Shown one piece after another: positions 39,187-40,024 of a stretch of DNA of 40,024 nt. The DNA comes from Acidobacteriota bacterium (GTDB lineage: Bacteria; Acidobacteriota; Polarisedimenticolia; J045): positions 1-40,024 of the forward strand of contig JALOKP010000066.1 in the NCBI GenBank assembly GCA_025456425.1, given 5' to 3'. The stretch's first letter is position 1. The number at the start of each line of letters is the position of its first letter. A program made the position numbers and the translations under genes. The notes beneath the pieces are model-generated. The model made no database searches. It saw only the letters and a list, made by a program, of their open reading frames with translations, and was not told the origin of the DNA.

Positions 39187-40024
39187 ATGCCAGTGACGAC
39201 TCTCCCCCGCGCCGCGACCCCGACCCACCCGCCCGGCCGCGCGCCGCGCCCCGCTTCGGCCGCCGGCCGCGGCCTGCTGCTCGCCGCGCTCGTTCTGCTC
39301 CCGGCCCTCCCGGCGGCGGCCCAGCAGGCCTTTGTCGATCCGGCCCGCACCGTCGCCGTCGACCGCTCCCGCGGCGCCGACGCGCGCGTCGATTACGCCG
39401 CGCTCCTGGCGCTGGGGCCGTGGGACGACCGCAACTACGAGTTGACGCTCGAGGACCTGGCGATCCTGCCGCCGGGCGAGCGCGACCAGCAGGTCGCGAT
39501 CCCGGCCTTCTACCGCGTGCGGCTGCGCCAGGCGGTGCCCGAGACGCCGCGCACCGGTGAAGCGCAGTACCCGCGCCATACGCTCCACCGCTTCCGCGCC
39601 GCCTACGGCGGGTACCTCGTCGACGGTCGGCTCTATCGCGAGGTGACCTGGAACGGCGCGCGCTTCGAGGTCGTGCTGAAGGACGGCGAGGTGCGGCTGA
39701 CCTCCCCCACCGGTGCCGCCGAGTCGGCGATCAAGTTCCACCCGACCGACCCGAGCAAGGTGATCGCCGGCACGAACGGTCCCGGTTCGGGCCAGGGGAT
39801 GTGGTGGTCGACGGACGGCGGCAGCACGTGGACCCGCGTCTTCCTGCCGCTGGGGAACACCGCGGGCGACCCGGCGGTCGACTGGTCGCCCACCGGCGCG
39901 TTCGCCTACACCACGACACTGGCCGCCTGCTTCTTCACCGGCTGCCAGGTCTACTTCTACCGCTCGGCCGACGGCGGACAGACCTGGAACAGCCTCGAGA
40001 CGGTGACGCCCGGCGACCCGCGCC
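39187..40024 (+). CDS. exported Asp-box protein, paralogue of the 30578 gene (3' end missing)
   Basis: Read from ATG 39187 with AGGAAGG close upstream; open to the window edge (279 codons seen). A signal peptide (about residues 25-50, GLLLAALVLLPALPAAAQQ) is followed by a segment of about 120 residues absent from the paralogue (VDYAALLALGPWDDRNYELT), then a domain similar to the 30578 product: ESAIKFHPTDPSKVIAGTNGP, LPLGNTAGDPAVDWSP, CQVYFYRSADGGQTW. Two Asp boxes are visible before the sequence ends. Probably secreted; function unknown. Confidence 0.85.
   Translation, partial: MPVTTLPRAATPTHPPGRAPRPASAAGRGLLLAALVLLPALPAAAQQAFVDPARTVAVDRSRGADARVDYAALLALGPWDDRNYELTLEDLAILPPGERDQQVAIPAFYRVRLRQAVPETPRTGEAQYPRHTLHRFRAAYGGYLVDGRLYREVTWNGARFEVVLKDGEVRLTSPTGAAESAIKFHPTDPSKVIAGTNGPGSGQGMWWSTDGGSTWTRVFLPLGNTAGDPAVDWSPTGAFAYTTTLAACFFTGCQVYFYRSADGGQTWNSLETVTPGDPR

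Overview
The window is very GC-rich bacterial DNA with long codon-biased genes on both strands and no rRNA or tRNA that I could recognise. Several traits fit a member of the Acidobacteriota (Thermoanaerobaculia- or Holophagae-like) or another soil/sediment lineage such as the Myxococcota: a Ser/Thr kinase fused to a TolB/PD40 propeller, HAF-repeat and Asp-box exported propellers, thrombospondin type 3/beta-helix and RHS giant surface proteins, and PurL carried separately from a long PurQ. The taxon is an inference; no marker gene settles it. Two genes, purL and the RHS gene, carry frame breaks, so the sequence may be a draft or metagenome assembly.

Layout. 1-2295: a cNMP/CBS/DUF294 signalling protein (cut by the left edge) divergent from an Fe-S protein that has an FNR-like box upstream. 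2296-7607: a phosphate block with alkaline phosphatase and a His-rich exported protein on the minus strand, divergent from polyphosphate kinase. 7689-11430: purL (broken by a small deletion) and purQ, overlapping by ATGA. 11483-15877: Ser/Thr kinase-propeller, a small membrane protein and a homocysteine S-methyltransferase-like protein. 15878-16340: a non-coding stretch with a 27-nt tandem duplication, a 220-nt palindromic element and a low-complexity tract. 16341-17540: FIST sensor protein. 17653-26851: two linked giant exported proteins, a C39-peptidase/TPR/RHS protein split by a +2 frameshift and a TSP3/beta-helix protein, in visibly less GC-rich DNA. 27132-29078: alanine racemase divergent from the tRNA hydroxylase MiaE. 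29165-32248: HAF-repeat and Asp-box exported proteins. 32375-35652: an NtrC-type regulator and a PAS histidine kinase, divergent, with sigma-54 promoter signatures and an NtrC-like enhancer between them. 35820-38968: pyruvate kinase and a YfbK-like VWA lipoprotein. 39187-end: a second Asp-box protein, cut by the right edge.

The most unusual points are: (i) a complete-looking sigma-54 control region between a two-component pair; (ii) a 29-nt dispersed palindromic repeat whose edge supplies the TAG stop codon of two unrelated genes; (iii) a 220-nt palindromic element built from four copies of one motif; (iv) an RHS protein with its own N-terminal papain-like peptidase, followed 26 nt later by an internally duplicated TSP3/beta-helix protein; and (v) a purL lesion that removes about 28 codons of a conserved region.
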